From Candidatus Daviesbacteria bacterium (GTDB taxonomy: Bacteria; Patescibacteriota; Microgenomatia; Daviesbacterales; UBA10151), in contig JACPEZ010000008.1 of NCBI GenBank assembly GCA_016183225.1, positions 1 to 25,822 on the forward strand: DNA of 25,822 nucleotides, given 5' to 3'. The notes under the pieces are model-generated. The model had not been told where the DNA came from, did not search any database, and saw only the letters and a program-made list of their open reading frames with translations. Below are positions 18,204 through 25,801 of this stretch, piece by piece. How positions within the stretch are numbered: the first letter of the stretch is position 1; each line of letters begins with the position of its first letter. Made by a program: the position numbers and the translations under genes.

Positions 18204-19282
18204 TCTCTTAGTTTTTTGGCGCGAGTAGGGTGCTTCAACTTCCTGACAGCTTTGGCTTCGATCTGGCGAATTCTCTCCCTGGTTACTCCAAACTCCCTGC
18301 CCACTTCCTCCAGAGTCCGTTGTTTGCCATCCTCCAAACCAAATCTAAGCTGCAAGACCCTTTTTTCCCGCGGGGAGAGAGAATCCAGTACTTCATCCAG
18401 GTGGATTTTAAGTAATTCCCTGGTTGCTTGTTCATCAGGCTGGAGTCCCTGATCGGCAATAAAATCTCCCAAATGAGAATCTTCCTCATCCCCCACCGGA
18501 GTTTCCAGGGAGGTGGGCTCTTGCGAAACCTTGACAATTTCCCGGGCTTTTTGAGGATCTATCCCTAAAACCGCTGCCACTTCTTCCGGTGTAGGTTCCC
18601 TGCCCAACTCCTGCATCAGTTTACGCTGGGTTCTGTTAAAACGATTGATGGTCTCTACCATGTGCACGGGAATTCTGATGGTTCTGGCCTGATCGGCAAT
18701 GGCCCGGGTGATGGCCTGGCGGATCCACCAGGTGGCGTAGGTGGAAAATTTATAGCCTCTTCTCCAGTCGTACTTGTCAACCGCCCGCATCAAGCCGATA
18801 TTTCCTTCCTCAATCAAATCGAGTAAACTCATTCCCCGACCCACATATTTTTTGGCTATGGAGACCACCAAACGCAAATTGGCGCTGATTAATCTGTCCC
18901 TGGATTTTTTCTCGCCCTTTTCCGCTTTTTTGGCCAATTCTATTTCATCCTGCGCTGTTAACAAAGGGATTTTGCCGATATCGCGTAAATACTGCCTGAC
19001 CGGATCGGTCACAGACCCTTCTTCCAAAGTGGTTAAAAGCTCCAGCTCTTTTTCAAGCTCGCTGGCCCCTTTAACATCCGCCTCCAGCTCTTCGGCCGTT
19101 GTTTCAAAAACATCTACTGCCATCTCCAGCAGCTTGATATAAAACTCATCCAACTCCTCAATAGTTTCCTCCGGCTTGGGGAAAACCTGCAGAATTTCCT
19201 CCTGGGTGATAAAACCCCGGTCTTTACCCAGTTTAAGTAATTTGTTCGGATCAACTATAACTTCTTTATTTTTTTTAGCCAT
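18191..19282 (-). CDS. rpoD: Primary sigma factor RpoD/SigA
   Basis: The 363-aa protein lacks a long region 1.1 but has a region 1.2 (DPVRQYLRDIGKI), region 2 with RLISANLRLVVSIAKK and the -10 recognition segment YKFSTYATWWIRQAI, region 3, and a region 4 helix-turn-helix ending EEVGREFGVTRERIRQ. It directs RNA polymerase to TTGACA/TATAAT promoters, which are what this window shows. It begins four bases after the dnaG stop, a partial version of the classic macromolecular-synthesis operon. No Shine-Dalgarno is visible at the ATG. Confidence 0.96.
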   Translation of the reverse strand: MAKKNKEVIVDPNKLLKLGKDRGFITQEEILQVFPKPEETIEELDEFYIKLLEMAVDVFETTAEELEADVKGASELEKELELLTTLEEGSVTDPVRQYLRDIGKIPLLTAQDEIELAKKAEKGEKKSRDRLISANLRLVVSIAKKYVGRGMSLLDLIEEGNIGLMRAVDKYDWRRGYKFSTYATWWIRQAITRAIADQARTIRIPVHMVETINRFNRTQRKLMQELGREPTPEEVAAVLGIDPQKAREIVKVSQEPTSLETPVGDEEDSHLGDFIADQGLQPDEQATRELLKIHLDEVLDSLSPREKRVLQLRFGLEDGKQRTLEEVGREFGVTRERIRQIEAKAVRKLKHPTRAKKLRDYLE

Positions 19283-19286
19283 ATTC

Positions 19287-21056
19287 TTACAAATTCTTCA
19301 GCTTAACAGATAAATCTCTAAACCTTTTGTTTAATGTTTCCAGCACTTCTATATTACCAAATTGCTCGGCATTTTTTATCTCGAAAGATAGTTTCTGCAG
19401 CGAAGCTTTAATTAAAGCTTTTTTCAGCTCCGAAATGACCTGCTCCAGCTCTTTTTGCCAATTTTTAGGATCTGTAAGTTTACTATCCAGTTCTGTTAAA
19501 TATAATCTATCTACTTCAGAAAGCAATTCTTTTGGCAAATCTTTAATAAACTCATTTATATCAAATGATTTACTTTTGAAAGAAATCGAGTCCAGATATA
19601 AAAATAAAAGCACATATATTTGTCTCCAAATTTCTTTCATAAACAGAGTTTCCGGGAAGGAAGGCACAAAATTTAAGGTTGGAGGAATATGCAAAAGCAG
19701 GGCAATCAGATATTCTTCCAGCAGTTCCCGGCGGGAGGAAGCCTCTACCGCATCATCCTGGGCCTGATGAAGAATTTGGGTGTAAGTTCTTTTTCCGCCG
19801 GATCTTTCTTTTTCCACGGCAGTCCGCAACACCTGCTCTTCAATCTTTAAAAAGCCCGATAATTTTTGGATGTAGTGATCACGCAGCAGATCATCACTGA
19901 TTTTGGCCCAAACAGGCACCAGCTCATCTCTGATGGCCCGCAGATGGGCCGGATTTTTCAGGTCAAACCGGTTGGAAACAGACTGCAGATAATAATCATA
20001 AATCGCCGTGGCCGAGGAAATAGCCTCCTGCCAGAGTTTAATGTCCGTTTGAGCGACTTCTGCCGCATCTTTACCTTGCTCCAGCCGGATCACTTTAATG
20101 TTAAATCCGGCCCGGTCGATCATTTCTATGCCCCGTCTGGAAGCAGAGTCCCCGGCCAAATCCATGTCAAAACAAAGCAGGACATTTTGGCAGTATTTTT
20201 TCAACAGATCAATTTGACCTTCGGTTAAAGCAGTGCCTTTGGGGGCCACCACATTTTTTACTCCTGCCTGATGAGATAAAATCACATCCATTTCCCCTTC
20301 CACCAAAATGGCCTCGGCTTTGCTTCTGATCTCTCCTTTGGCCAGATTAAGGCCATAAAGCATGTTGCCCTTATCAAAAATTGGTGTCTGGGGAGTGTTA
20401 ATGTATTTGGGTTCGCTTCCATCCAGGACCCGGCCGGCAAAACCTCTTAATTTGTCTTTTCCGTCAATTAAAGGAAAGATCACCCGGCCCCGGAAACGAT
20501 CATAGCTGCCCGATCTGGAAGCTACTCCCAAACCCGATCCCACAATTTCCTCAATCTTAAATCCTCTTTTTAGCAAAAATTTAGTTAATGATTCCCAGGA
20601 ATTGGGAGCATAACCCAAGCCAAAGGTTTCTATTGACTCGCCGCTTAATCCTCTTACCTTCAAATACTCAAGGGCTTTTTTGCCCAGTTGGTGTTTGGTT
20701 AAAAGATAGTGGAAAAATTCCTGGGCTTTTAAGTTAATGGCAAATAGTCTGTCCTTAAAGTCTTTTTTTTCGGGACTTTTTTTTAATGTCACCCCGGCTT
20801 TTTTGGCCAAAACTTCCAGGGCCTCTTTAAAATCCATCCCTTCTTTTTCCATGAGAAAAGTAAAAATATCACCTGACTTCTGGCAGCCAAAACATTTGAA
20901 AATTTGCCGCTCGGGAGAAACCACAAAAGAGGGAGTTTTTTCCTGATGAAACGGACACAGAGCCTTGAAATTGACTCCGGCCTTTTTTAGAGGAAGATAC
21001 TCTTGAATCAAATCAACAATATTAATTTTCTGCTTGATTAAGTCTCTGTCGTCCAT
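19287..21056 (-). CDS. dnaG: DNA primase DnaG
   Basis: From the ATG at 21056 the protein has 589 aa. The N-terminal zinc finger is C34-PF-H37 and C55-FG-C58. The TOPRIM core has EGEMD (253-257) and DMDLAGD (297-303). The C-terminal helicase-binding domain is recognisable but poorly conserved. It makes RNA primers at the replication fork. A frame extension upstream (MFLGFFWAI) would run through a TATAAT promoter and is rejected. The leader is about 46 bases, unlike the leaderless genes around it. rpoD follows in the same operon. Confidence 0.95.
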   Translation of the reverse strand: MDDRDLIKQKINIVDLIQEYLPLKKAGVNFKALCPFHQEKTPSFVVSPERQIFKCFGCQKSGDIFTFLMEKEGMDFKEALEVLAKKAGVTLKKSPEKKDFKDRLFAINLKAQEFFHYLLTKHQLGKKALEYLKVRGLSGESIETFGLGYAPNSWESLTKFLLKRGFKIEEIVGSGLGVASRSGSYDRFRGRVIFPLIDGKDKLRGFAGRVLDGSEPKYINTPQTPIFDKGNMLYGLNLAKGEIRSKAEAILVEGEMDVILSHQAGVKNVVAPKGTALTEGQIDLLKKYCQNVLLCFDMDLAGDSASRRGIEMIDRAGFNIKVIRLEQGKDAAEVAQTDIKLWQEAISSATAIYDYYLQSVSNRFDLKNPAHLRAIRDELVPVWAKISDDLLRDHYIQKLSGFLKIEEQVLRTAVEKERSGGKRTYTQILHQAQDDAVEASSRRELLEEYLIALLLHIPPTLNFVPSFPETLFMKEIWRQIYVLLFLYLDSISFKSKSFDINEFIKDLPKELLSEVDRLYLTELDSKLTDPKNWQKELEQVISELKKALIKASLQKLSFEIKNAEQFGNIEVLETLNKRFRDLSVKLKNL

Positions 21057-21108
21057 AGGTTTATCTGATCGCTCGTGCAAAACGCGGCCACCAGAAACTG
21101 TTGGGCAA

Positions 21109-21137
21109 ATTATAGCCCAAAAAAATCCCAAAAACAA
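21109..21137 (-). promoter_or_regulatory. Promoter of dnaG-rpoD
   Basis: Minus-strand TTGTTT (21137-21132), 17-base spacer, perfect TATAAT (21114-21109). This promoter has a normal leader before the dnaG ATG. Confidence 0.65.
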
Positions 21138-21144
21138 CCCTCTC

Positions 21145-21173
21145 TTGACAATTAACGGGGTTTGGTTTAATCT
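21145..21173 (+). promoter_or_regulatory. Promoter of the membrane protein/RibD-C/msrA operon, leaderless
   Basis: TTGACA (21145-21150), 17-base spacer, TAATCT (21168-21173), and the ATG at 21183 nine bases later. It is divergent from the dnaG promoter. Confidence 0.7.
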
Positions 21174-21182
21174 TGGACTCTG

Positions 21183-21845
21183 ATGTCCAAGAGTTTACGA
21201 GAGAAATTGCTGTTTTTGGCTATCTTTACCCTGGTGGGATTTGCCGGCTTGCAGGTTCCTTTTAATAAATTACTGGGTTCGAATGTTTCTTTTACTTTGT
21301 TTGATTTTTTTGCTCCTTTAGCCGGTGCATTTTTAGGGCCGGTTTTTGGCATAGTCTCGGTTTTTTCCGTGATGGTAGCCAATAATTTGATCAAAGATTT
21401 ACCCTGGACCACGGGAGCTATCATTAGGCTTTTCCCCACTCTTTTTGCCGTTTATTATTTTGCCACTTTGAAAAAAGGCCCTAACAACTGGATTTTGGCA
21501 GTACCTCTGGTGGCCATTTTCGTTTTTCTGGCTCACCCCAATGGGAGACAAGTGCCTTATTACACTTTATTCTGGCTGATTCCCTTGATTGCTTACAAGT
21601 TTAAAAATAATCTCTACATGAAAAGCCTGGGAGCCACTTTTACTGCCCATGCAGTGGGCGGGGCAGCCTGGATTTGGGCCTTTAATTTGCCGGCCCCGGT
21701 CTGGAACAGCTTAATTCCGGTGGTAATTTCGGAAAGATTGCTGTTTGCCACAGGCATAGCCGTATCATTTATAGCTGTTAAAGCGACCCTCAAGTTTCTG
21801 GCTGCCAAACATGTTTTACCCGAACTTAAGCTTTCCCAAAATTAA
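21183..21845 (+). CDS. Membrane protein, possible ECF-type substrate-binding component
   Basis: The 220-aa protein has five to six membrane helices. The segment FDFFAPLAGAFLGPVFGIVS (about 41-60) resembles the gated helices of ECF-transporter S components, which bind vitamins, but no specific vitamin motif is visible and no ECF ATPase genes are near. The next gene has a RibD C-terminal domain, so riboflavin or a pteridine is a reasonable guess. It is first in a three-gene operon with overlaps of 35 and 17 bp. Confidence 0.55.
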   Translation: MSKSLREKLLFLAIFTLVGFAGLQVPFNKLLGSNVSFTLFDFFAPLAGAFLGPVFGIVSVFSVMVANNLIKDLPWTTGAIIRLFPTLFAVYYFATLKKGPNNWILAVPLVAIFVFLAHPNGRQVPYYTLFWLIPLIAYKFKNNLYMKSLGATFTAHAVGGAAWIWAFNLPAPVWNSLIPVVISERLLFATGIAVSFIAVKATLKFLAAKHVLPELKLSQN

Positions 21846-22353
21846 GAATAGACCTTTTTTCTTTACCAATTTTGTCCAGACTATTGATGGGAAAACTGCG
21901 GTTTCGAAAAAGGGGTATTGGCCGATTGGCAGTTCTGTTGATCACCAAATTCTTTTAGAACTTCGCTCCCATGCCGATTGTTTAATTCACGGCAAGAATC
22001 TGGCCAGAGAGTTTGGCAAACAAACTTTAAAATCTCTTAAAAAACACCATCCAAACCTCCCCTATCTGATTGCCAACCGTGATCTTAAAAAATTAGTCAG
22101 TGACATATATCAAAAAGGTTATAGAAAGGTTTTGGTGGAAGGAGGACCCACTCTTTTAGCCTCATTTTTAAAAGAAGATTTGCTGGATGAGATATTTTTA
22201 ACCATTTCCCCCAAGATTTTTGGCAGCAGCAAAGATACTTTAACCCTGGTAGAAAGCTATTTGTTCCCTCCCTCCAAAATTAAAAAATTTAAACTTATTT
22301 CTGTTAAAAAAATCAAGGATGAGGTATTTTTAAGATATGGCAGATCAAGATAA
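21811..22353 (+). CDS. RibD C-terminal/dihydrofolate-reductase-like protein
   Basis: The 180-aa protein carries the RibD-C fold signatures: an FVQTIDGKTAV strand near 21-31 and GYRKVLVEGGPTLLASFL near 103-120, followed by DEIFLTISPKIFG. These bind NADPH and a pyrimidine or pteridine. In RibD the domain reduces the riboflavin precursor; stand-alone versions often act as alternative reductases. No deaminase domain is attached, and no other rib genes are seen. It overlaps the membrane protein gene by 35 bp and msrA by 17 bp. Confidence 0.8.
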   Translation: MFYPNLSFPKIKNRPFFFTNFVQTIDGKTAVSKKGYWPIGSSVDHQILLELRSHADCLIHGKNLAREFGKQTLKSLKKHHPNLPYLIANRDLKKLVSDIYQKGYRKVLVEGGPTLLASFLKEDLLDEIFLTISPKIFGSSKDTLTLVESYLFPPSKIKKFKLISVKKIKDEVFLRYGRSR

Positions 22354-22780
22354 AGCCTATTTTGCCGGTGGCTGCTTTTGGGGAGTGGAATATCTTTTTA
22401 AAGATCAAAAGGGGGTACTTTCCACCACTGCTGGCTACATGGGAGACGGCCACCTGGAAACAGTGGAGGTAGTTTTTGATCCTGCAAAAGTAGATTTTGA
22501 AACACTAACCAGATTCTTTTTTGAAATCCATGATCCCACTCAAGTTAAAAGGCAGGGCCCGGATATTGGTGAGCAGTATCAATCAGCAATTTTCTATGTG
22601 GATGACGAGCAAAAACAAATTGCCAATAAGTTAATTGATACTTTGAAAAACAAAGGTTACAAAGTGGCCACTATCTTAAAAAAAGCAGAAAAATTTTACC
22701 CGGCTGAAGATTACCATCAGGATTATTATGAGAAAACCGGTAAAACCCCCTACTGCCATTTCTACACCAAAAGATTTTGA
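22337..22780 (+). CDS. msrA: Peptide methionine sulfoxide reductase A
   Basis: The 147-aa protein has the active site G-G-C13-F-W-G, the conserved Tyr/Asp/Glu sites (GYMGDGHLETVEV, IGEQYQSAIFY) and the YHQDYYEKTG end. It reduces methionine-S-sulfoxide, using a thioredoxin that TrxB (also in this window) would recharge. Cys141 near the C-terminus may be the recycling cysteine. It is the third gene of the operon, overlapping the RibD-C gene by 17 bp. Together with sodN and trxB it suggests real exposure to oxygen. Confidence 0.94.
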   Translation: MADQDKAYFAGGCFWGVEYLFKDQKGVLSTTAGYMGDGHLETVEVVFDPAKVDFETLTRFFFEIHDPTQVKRQGPDIGEQYQSAIFYVDDEQKQIANKLIDTLKNKGYKVATILKKAEKFYPAEDYHQDYYEKTGKTPYCHFYTKRF

Positions 22781-22783
22781 AAA

Positions 22784-23371
22784 TTATTTTTGAACTTTAA
22801 ACATTTTTCCGTGTCCGGGAATGATGTAATCAGCTGTTTCTACAAGCTTTTTTCGGCTTTCAATCAACTCGTCCATGTTCATCCCTTTGGCCTGCGAGTG
22901 GTCTTTTTGCTTTATATCAAACACTTGTTCCTCTCCCTCAATCCACCAGATTGCGTCACCGGCAATTGCTATTTTCCCCTTAGGGGTTTTTATTAGAAGC
23001 GAGAGGTGTTCAAGTACATGCCCTGGTGTTTCAATAATTTCTATATCTTTCCCTAATATGTGTTTATCAAATTCCAGTATTAGGTCGCCGTCATACATTA
23101 AGTTGGTATCAAAAGTGATAAATTTTGCTTTTTCAAAAATCCCTACCAGCAAAATATGGTCAGGATGGCAATGGGATAGAAAAACATAGTTGATATCATT
23201 TGCAGTCAAACCTTCCTTTTTTAATGCTTCTAATAGTTTTTTACGGTTACATCCCGGGTCTGTAATAATTTTTTTATTTTCTGTGGTAATCAGACAGGCA
23301 GTAGAACTTGCTACCCAGCCATTTTTAAGTTTTTTGGCATACCCTTCAATTAAAATTTTTACTTTAGCCAT
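22784..23371 (-). CDS. Metallo-beta-lactamase-fold hydrolase
   Basis: The 195-aa protein has the metal motif S-H67-C-H69-P-D71-H72, a later TPGH near 116, the metal-bridging Asp in AIAGDA, and a final PGHG. This is a complete dinuclear zinc site. The substrate is not evident; glyoxalase-II-like or RNase-like activities both occur in this fold. It converges with msrA with a three-base gap. TATGAT eleven bases before the ATG gives a leader of about four bases. Confidence 0.87.
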   Translation of the reverse strand: MAKVKILIEGYAKKLKNGWVASSTACLITTENKKIITDPGCNRKKLLEALKKEGLTANDINYVFLSHCHPDHILLVGIFEKAKFITFDTNLMYDGDLILEFDKHILGKDIEIIETPGHVLEHLSLLIKTPKGKIAIAGDAIWWIEGEEQVFDIKQKDHSQAKGMNMDELIESRKKLVETADYIIPGHGKMFKVQK

Positions 23372-23426
23372 AATTTGAAAATATCATAACTGATTTTCGT
23401 CTCTGGCGGCAAATTCTTTTCTTAAA

Positions 23427-24146
23427 TTACGGCCAGACAATTAATTTTAATCCTATGGCGAAAAGAAATACGGAGATTACCATACGAAACTCATTTTGCG
23501 GGATTTTATCCACAATTTTTTTGGCAATTTGCGCTCCCGTAAACGAAATTGGGATAAAAAGAAGCAATCCGTACCAAAGCTCTTTTGGGAGTGTCGCGCC
23601 GCCGGTGAAATAGGTAATGATACGGGTTGAATCAACCAACAGCCCGATGGCCCCGGCAGTGGCGATATACGTGGCTTTTGGCAAATCAAAAGCAGTCAAA
23701 AACAGACTGCGGATGGCTCCGCCAATACCAAACATGCCGGCGAAAAATCCCGACAGCGCTCCGCCTAACAGCGCCGTTAGATTTCCTGCAGGAATCTTAA
23801 ACTTAGATTGAAATACTAAAAAGATAGAGTAGCCTGCCAGAAACGCGCCGAGAAAGCGGAGCAGAATTTGCCCATTTGCACCCAGCGAGATATATGCGCC
23901 AAGATAACTTGTCGAAAGCCCAACAACTCCAAAAAGAATAAGCAGACGCAAATTAAAACCGGAGCGGAAAAGCGCCACTTTCCAAATATTGCCAAACCAG
24001 TGAATAATCGCCACCAAAAATATCGCCTCGACAGGCGGAAAAAATATTACCAGTACCGGAATCATCAGGGTGGATGTGCCAAAACCGGTGATGGTGCCAA
24101 TAGCGGAGGCAATTAGAGTTAATAAGGCAATATAAATAATTTCCAT
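23427..24146 (-). CDS. TauE/SafE-family sulfite or organic anion exporter
   Basis: The 239-aa protein has about eight membrane helices in two related halves, each opening with a Gly-rich segment (GTITGFGTSTLMIPV at 17-31 and GALSGFFAGMFGIGG near 128-143), the TauE/SafE signature. Such proteins move sulfite, sulfoacetate or similar anions across the membrane. The length is complete. The G+C content looks a little higher than that of the neighbours. A TATAGT 17 bases before the ATG could be its -10 box. Confidence 0.88.
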   Translation of the reverse strand: MEIIYIALLTLIASAIGTITGFGTSTLMIPVLVIFFPPVEAIFLVAIIHWFGNIWKVALFRSGFNLRLLILFGVVGLSTSYLGAYISLGANGQILLRFLGAFLAGYSIFLVFQSKFKIPAGNLTALLGGALSGFFAGMFGIGGAIRSLFLTAFDLPKATYIATAGAIGLLVDSTRIITYFTGGATLPKELWYGLLLFIPISFTGAQIAKKIVDKIPQNEFRMVISVFLFAIGLKLIVWP

Positions 24147-24194
24147 ATATTTTTGCTGACGATACTATACCTTTTTCACAAGTTTTTCTTTAGC

Positions 24195-24280
24195 GAAACG
24201 TAATAATTCGCCAAAGGCGAATTAAACGTTTCAGCAGCGTTGAACGTAATTCACCTTTGGTGAAAACGTTCTTACGCTGC
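24195..24280. repeat. Two nested hairpins of the same design behind tRNA-Ser
   Basis: Hairpin 1: GAAACGT (24195-24201) with ACGTTTC (24226-24232), enclosing AATTCGCC-AAA-GGCGAATT. Hairpin 2: GCAGCGT (24234-24240) with ACGCTGC (24274-24280), enclosing AACGT/ACGTT and TTCACC-TTT-GGTGAA. Hairpin 2 ends on the tRNA discriminator base. No U-tract follows, so these look like REP-type palindromes that may act as processing or termination signals. Confidence 0.6.
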
Positions 24281-24363
24281 GGAGGAGGTGGGATTCGAAC
24301 CCACGTGAGCTTGCGCTCGCGCGCTTTCCAAGCGCGTAGAATAAACCGCTATCTGACTCCTCC
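24280..24363 (-). tRNA. tRNA-Ser (GGA)
   Basis: Acceptor GGAGGAG/CTCCTCC, anticodon stem CGCGC/GCGCG with loop TTGGAAA, a long variable arm (GAGC-GCAA-GCTC), T arm GTGGG-TTCGAAT-CCCAC, discriminator G. The long variable arm identifies a class II tRNA. It reads UCC and UCU. CCA is not encoded. Confidence 0.93.
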
Positions 24364-24373
24364 AGTATGGTAT

Positions 24374-24386
24374 ATTATAGTATAAT
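24374..24386. promoter_or_regulatory. Overlapping divergent -10 boxes of tRNA-Ser and the DUF5652 gene
   Basis: On the minus strand TATAAT (24379-24374) ends ten bases before tRNA-Ser. On the plus strand TATAAT (24381-24386) ends six bases before the ATG at 24393. The two boxes are one base apart, so the transcripts should compete. Neither has a good -35 box. Confidence 0.5.
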
Positions 24387-24392
24387 TACATT

Positions 24393-24641
24393 ATGTTTAA
24401 CTGGAATAGTTTTAATTTTAATCCGGCAGGCTTGGGAATTGTTGTTTTGATAATCTGGGAAGCTTTTTGGAAAGCCATGGGCCTTTGGAAATCTGCCAAA
24501 AAAGGAGATACTTTGTGGTTTACAGCCATATTTTTAATTAATCTTTTTGGAGCTATCCCCATTATTTATCTTTGGAAAAGCAAGCAATTGGAAAGCACTG
24601 TCAACGATACCCTTAGATTTTTACATCTGAAGAAGCAGTAA
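24393..24641 (+). CDS. DUF5652-type small membrane protein
   Basis: The 82-aa protein has two membrane helices (about 13-30 and 40-60) separated by the conserved motif W-K-A-x6-K-K-G-D-T-L-W-F. This is the DUF5652 pattern, a family seen mostly in CPR bacteria with no known function. The perfect TATAAT box six bases upstream makes the message leaderless. Its 3' end overlaps by 21 bp the true end of the converging tlyA frame. Confidence 0.8.
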   Translation: MFNWNSFNFNPAGLGIVVLIIWEAFWKAMGLWKSAKKGDTLWFTAIFLINLFGAIPIIYLWKSKQLESTVNDTLRFLHLKKQ

Positions 24642-25182
24642 ATATTCCCGGTTTCCTCCAGTTCCCAAAATAGGCGATTCCATAATATGCTTAATTCTTA
24701 ATTCTATTTATAGCTTCATCTTTTACTCTCTCGGCAATGTCCCCTGGCAAAACACCTTTCACCAAATCTTTTTTGTCGGCTTCATACTGGGGTTTAAGTA
24801 AGGCAATAATTATTCCCCCTTTTTTCAGGAATTTTTTAACAACAGGCAAAATAAGTTCCAGCTTAGTCCAGCCGGCATCAATGGTGATCAAATCCATTTT
24901 TAGTTCATTTTGTTCACGATCGAAAACATTTTGATTATTGAGATACAGGATGTTCGTTCTTTCCATCACTACCACCCGAGGATCGTTTCTTAATTTCCAG
25001 GCCAGTTCTCCATAAGAAGTATCCAGGGCATAAACTTTTTTGGCCCCATTTTGCAAAAGGCAGTCCACAAAACCTCCGGTGGATGAGCCAACATCAAGAC
25101 AAACCAAGTTTTCAATTTTTAGTTTCCAATTTTCAATGGCGGCCTGAAGTTTTATACCTCCGCGGGAGACAAAATTATCCAT
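24621..25182 (-). pseudogene. tlyA: TlyA-family rRNA methyltransferase, frameshifted by a 7-bp tandem duplication
   Basis: The first 163 codons encode the SAM-dependent domain: VSRGGIKLQAA, CLDVGSSTGGFVDCLL (SAM site), KLRNDPRVVVMERTN and a catalytic ALLKPQYEA. The frame then stops at TAA (24691-24693). That stop is created by a perfect duplication of TTAATTC (24691-24697 and 24698-24704 on the plus strand). Removing one copy restores RIKHIMESPILGTGGNREYL and a stop at 24621, the normal TlyA C-terminus. The N-terminal S4 RNA-binding domain of classic TlyA is absent. TlyA methylates ribosomal RNA riboses. It overlaps the NUDIX gene by 8 bp. Confidence 0.8.
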
Positions 25183-25590
25183 TTCTCATTTCTAATGCTT
25201 TTTTGAGTAAAGTTTTGTCCTGGGAAAAAGTCAGCTGTTTTAATGCTTCATCCGGCTCATACCATCCCGCATCTTCCATTTCCCAGTCATGATCTTTCGG
25301 ATCACCGGAAACATATTCCATCAAAAAATAAGTTACTATTTTAAAAATTTTCTCGTCATTTAAACTGTAAACATATTTGGAATAACCTATCTTCTCTACA
25401 ATTTTAGCTTCCACTCCACCTTCTTCTTTGACTTCCCTGACTGCTGCTTCCTGGGGAGTTTGGCCGGGGTCAATTAAGCCCTTGGGAAAGGACCAGTGAT
25501 GATTTTGGGAGTGCTTGGTCAAAAGCACGTCAAAAGCACTTGGCCCTTTTTATTAAATACTATCCCCCCTGCAGAAAATTCTCGTTTCAT
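25175..25590 (-). pseudogene. NUDIX hydrolase, frameshifted by an 11-bp tandem duplication
   Basis: The intact part carries a Nudix box G-L-I-D-P-G-Q-T-P-Q-E-A-A-V-R-E-V-K-E-E, where the first Glu is Gln. The frame from the ATG at 25590 reads MKREFSAGGIVFNKKGQVLLT and then hits TGA, because GTCAAAAGCAC is perfectly repeated (25518-25528 and 25529-25539, plus strand). Deleting one copy restores GQVLLTKHSQNHHW in frame, giving about 135 aa. Without this, translation could start only at a GTG at 25528, losing the first strands. Nudix enzymes cleave nucleoside diphosphate derivatives; the substrate here is unknown. Confidence 0.78.
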
Positions 25591-25630
25591 AATTAGCGCC
25601 CTTGGCGGGATTCCCCACCTGCCAAGCTTG

Positions 25631-25704
25631 TGCGTCTGAGAGGACTTGAACCTCCAACCTCAAGATCCGGAATCTTGTGCTCTATCCAATTAAGCTACAG
25701 ACGC
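25631..25704 (-). tRNA. tRNA-Arg (CCG)
   Basis: Acceptor GCGTCTG/CAGACGC, D arm GCTT/GAGC, anticodon stem CAAGA/TCTTG with loop TTCCGGA, T arm GGAGG-TTCAAGT-CCTCT, discriminator A. It reads CGG. CCA is not encoded; CAA follows. Confidence 0.92.
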
Positions 25705-25711
25705 ATGGCTA

Positions 25712-25775
25712 GCGGGCAGGGAACCCGCATCACGGGATCCGGAATCCCGGGGTCTGTCCATTAGCCTACAAGGAC
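25712..25775 (-). pseudogene. Degenerate tRNA-Arg(CCG)-like sequence
   Basis: The anticodon arm CGGGA-TTCCGGA-TCCCG and T arm GCGGG-TTCCCTG-CCCGC are well formed, but the acceptor strands (GTCCTTG and TAGCCAT) do not pair and the D stem has a mismatch. It shares the anticodon loop with the intact tRNA-Arg eight bases away. It is best read as a broken tRNA copy, though a tRNA-like RNA cannot be excluded. Confidence 0.5.
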
Positions 25776-25777
25776 TG

Positions 25778-25801
25778 GTTTACACTGAGCTTGTCGAAGT
25801 G
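25778..25801. repeat. REP-like repeat abutting a tRNA 3' end
   Basis: The minus strand reads CACTTCGACAAG-CTCAGTGTAAAC. It shares both arms with 1144-1176 and directly follows the discriminator of the partial tRNA at the window end. Confidence 0.6.

Noticed and set aside
21057..21137. Upstream start for DnaG
   Set aside because: The extra 27 residues would be encoded by the promoter; the primase zinc-finger domain begins normally after the ATG at 21056.
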